Of a stretch of DNA of 64,000 nucleotides, positions 61,328 through 64,000 are shown piece after piece. Each line of letters begins with the position of its first letter. The stretch's first letter is position 1. Location: assembly GCA_904063045.1 (NCBI GenBank), contig CAJFCJ010000006.1, positions 1,651,601 through 1,715,600 of the forward strand. The letters are read 5' to 3'. The position numbers and the translations under genes were made by a program. A model generated the notes under the pieces. The model did no database searches, was not told the origin of the DNA, and was given only the letters and a program-made list of their open reading frames with translations. The stretch is from Dimorphilus gyrociliatus. Lineage: Eukaryota > Annelida > Polychaeta > Dinophilidae.

Positions 61328-64000
61328 TCAGCTATTCTTTTTGTTCGCAGAGTAGGTAATACTTTTCTTTCCTCTTGACCTATGAAGTGATCTTTTACCC
61401 TGGAAAAGATGGTAAAGAGATACAGAGCAATGTAATTGCAATCTTTACTTAAAGTAGAAACAAACCTGCTTGCCAACAGTTGGTGTGAAGTCTACGCTTT
61501 TATTTGGATTGAAATCATTCGACGTGGACTGGCTTTCAGGAGACTGCCTTAATTTTGCATTCCTAACATAATCAACAGGTGTCATATTAGCTTTCTCGAC
61601 ATCTGCGTATGTCAGCTTTTTCTTCTTAGAAATTTTCTTGTCTCCATCCGCATCTTTCTCCTCTTCCGTAGTCTCTTTGTCGGTTATTTTCTTCTTCCGT
61701 TTCTTTTTTAGCTATGTATTATAATCTGCTTGTAAAATAGTTTCAGGGACGATTAAACATTGTATTACCTGGTAGCTCAAGGGTATGACGTCAGTGGGTA
61801 AAACAGGATCCTTTATAGGTAGCTCTTGAGTTTTCGCGATCTCTTGATCATTTTCTGTTGGCTTCGTTGCCTCTTTCAACTTCCATACGATTGTATCTTT
61901 TGGCCGAACAACAGTAACAACAGGCTTAGGCAAAAACTGTTACCAAAAAAAAAACAATTTTTTGCGAAATTAAACATAAGTGAATCAATACGTTTCTTAT
62001 AATAATAAATTAGATAAATTAGTTCTTGAAAAAGTGAATCAATATTCCATAAAAGGGGCAAAAAGGGCTTTCTATCCAAATTTATAAAGGCAAATTAACA
62101 GAGTGACTATTGTTGCTTTGTAAAAAATTTTAAATAGAAATAAAGCTTACCATATAGAAAGGACTAACAAATGTTTCACGAATCTTTTTTATATCGGATG
62201 TTGGTGTCTGTGATGATAGAGATGACAAGCAACCAGATAGCTTGCGGACAGCATCTTCGACAGTAAAAGGAGTTTCCAAATCTTTTAGAGGCGTCTCTCT
62301 CTCATCACTCAAATCATGCGGACAACAAGTCGCATTATCGTATTCCTGGTATTTTGGTTGATCGCTAATAACGGGGGCATTTGTCTCTGGCCTATCGACT
62401 TTCTCCAATTTTCTCGCATCTGATACAATCTTGTAAAGATCCATCAAATTTTGCCTGACCAGAGGCGGCATGGGGTTACAACAAGCTAAAATGCCTTGCG
62501 CCTCCTTTGGTAAATATTCGGCTATTTGTAGTAGCATGTGATTTGGTAAAACATAACCAACAGATTCATCTTCTATCCTTGCTATGCCATCTCTCCATCC
62601 ATACAAGCCTTTTAGAGCCGCTAATTGTCTGTTGTTAAAGGTTTTCGTGCTTTTTGTGTAAAGCGTTTTGTAGCTATTCTCATCGAAAAGAGGCTTTTCG
62701 TAGGTTTTACCGCAAACGTTACGACTTTTGTCTAAGACGGACAACAGTAAATTTTTGTTTTCGTTTCCTCTGCTCAAAAGCTCATTTCTCATAATATCAT
62801 AGATATATAACAAATAGTGCGAATCTTCTCTTGCATACTTGATCAATCCACTAGGTAAAGGTCGAATACGCCAATCAGCCAATTGGTACTGTTTGTTTGC
62901 CTCTACTTGACAATAATGCTTTAGAAGAAATGCCAAACTATAGCGGGCTAGTCCTAACTGCTTAGACGCTGGGAAGGTATCGAACATATTTACGACATAC
63001 AATCCTAAATCTCTCTGCAGCCATTCAATATCATAATCTGCCCCGTGAAAAACTTTCACAATATTCGGATCGCTTAATACAATATTCAGATCCTGGAGAT
63101 CGCAACGCAACTTTAGAGTGTCAACAATATAATCATGGGAACGAGTAGAGATTTGTACTAGGCAAGTCAACCCTAAAAATGTTCTAAATGAATGTGCTTC
63201 TACATCCAGTGCAATCTCTTTCTCCCTTCTCAAAGCGGAAATCATTTCAACTACTTGTTCTTCAGTCTCGACGAACGTATAAGGCGTCTCGCTTAAGATT
63301 AATGGTTTCTGAGGCTCCCGGAACTCTAATTGATAATCCGTGTATTCTAAGTGGTCTAATTCGTATTTGTACGGATGTGGTGTCCTATAACTGCACATGA
63401 AATTTCAATGTTTAAAGAGACTGCTTGTTAGTCTTGTATAAAAAAAAAGAAACAAATGGGAAAGTTCTTTTCCTCCCACTATTAAATACTCAAGTGTAAA
63501 GCATAAAATTAATTAATAATTAAAAAAAAACCAACCGTTGATTCTCACAGTCATCATTTGGTAATCTTAAACTATCTGTTAACATGACATACTTTAGTAC
63601 AATATATATAAATATAGATATATTAATATAAGCTTATGTTATATAAGTTGAACATATGTACGTCTTGTAAATACCTTCTAAAGAAATTTTTGCATTCGGT
63701 TTAAATTTAATTAATGGAACAAAAGGTCTATTTCCATTGTCGACCTTTTCCCGGAATTGAAGTTGCGGCCTTGTTATATTTCTAGCTGTTAGCAATTTTG
63801 CAGTCGTTGGGGAAGAATTATCCGTCTAAAAAATATCATTTATTTAATTATGATAAGTATTTTGTATTTGACTAATCAGCTAGTCAATATAACAGAATAA
63901 TTACAATCTTATTCCAACTTCCAGAAATATGATGGCGTGGTGAAGATGTTACTGATACTACAACTGTACTTTTATCATTCTTAAGGCCAGCAGCTTCATC
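61328..64000 (-). CDS. EXOSC10: EXOSC10/RRP6, nuclear exosome 3'-5' exonuclease, N-terminus beyond the window
   Basis: Distributive 3'-5' exoribonuclease of the nuclear RNA exosome (rRNA, snoRNA and transcript surveillance). Exons 63905 to past 64000, 63675-63825, 63536-63575, 62151-63390, 61769-61936, 61466-61711, 61328-61399, all in phase. DEDD-Y catalytic residues are seen: D and E in IALDVEAHS, D in HGADYDIEWLQRD, D and Y in AREDSHYLLYIYD. The HRDC domain follows (LAALKGLYGWRDGIARIEDES, VLPNHMLLQIAEYLPKE). The C-terminal part is Lys-rich (LKKKRKKKITDKE, KKISKKKKL), as in the nucleolar-targeting tail of relatives. The last exon reads GKRSLHRSRGKKSITYSANK. The donor after 63536 (GTTGGT) is weak. 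The PMC2NT domain lies upstream of the window. Confidence 0.94.

Overview
The window is nuclear DNA from an invertebrate animal. It is AT-rich (about one third G+C by eye). Genes are split by GT-AG introns, many only about 54-100 bp long (for example both PCNA introns and one of 58 bp in the EGF gene), alongside some multi-kb introns. About 16 protein-coding genes sit in 64 kb on both strands, so the genome is compact. The set (ELK-type ETS, SMAD1/5, FOXP, LRRC23, SAMTOR, a nose-resistant-to-fluoxetine type acyltransferase that vertebrates lack) fits a bilaterian, most likely a spiralian such as an annelid. That placement is inference from gene content and style, not a database match. Almost all exon models below were checked for reading phase across every junction.

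Layout. 16-498 (+) is the 3' end of an ELK-type ETS factor. 1032-3228 (-) is a pyrimidine nucleotide carrier (SLC25A33/36), divergent from SAP18 (3756-4707, +). 4914-9744 (+) is a xylose phosphatase PXYLP1. 9927-11180 (-) LRRC23 and 11371-12739 (-) WDR82 follow. 13183-14006 (-) is mitoribosomal MRPL58/ICT1, sharing a 187-bp divergent promoter with PCNA (14194-15085, +). 15299-18290 (-) is the 12-exon acyltransferase-3/NRF protein. 18750-26968 (+) is a neprilysin-like M13 metallopeptidase. 28591-29543 (-) is an LHFPL tetraspan protein, 30109-30540 (+) an unrecognised small gene, and 31313-32533 (+) an intronless SMAD1/5. 33371-45199 (+) encodes a 3562-residue membrane protein with fucolectin-like, PAN-like and about 34 EGF domains. 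48094-52174 (-) is FOXP with a large 5' region. SAMTOR (56388-57667, +) and a beta-1,4-galactosyltransferase (57779-60373, +) lie 111 bp apart. 61328 to the window end (-) is the exosome nuclease EXOSC10/RRP6, cut at its 5' end.

The most unusual locus is the M13 peptidase. It appears to have three sets of duplicated alternative exons: two tandem first exons, two mutually exclusive exons in the region N-terminal to the catalytic core, and two mutually exclusive exons that each carry a complete HExxH zinc-binding motif. Including both members of either internal pair gives an immediate stop, so the gene is built to choose, giving up to eight protein forms. Secondary points are a mitoribosomal ICT1 whose GGQ motif reads GKQ, a SMAD1/5 ending in SSMT with no PPxY motif, a family of CTCF-like sites lying mostly between genes, and an over-represented TAGGCCTA octamer.
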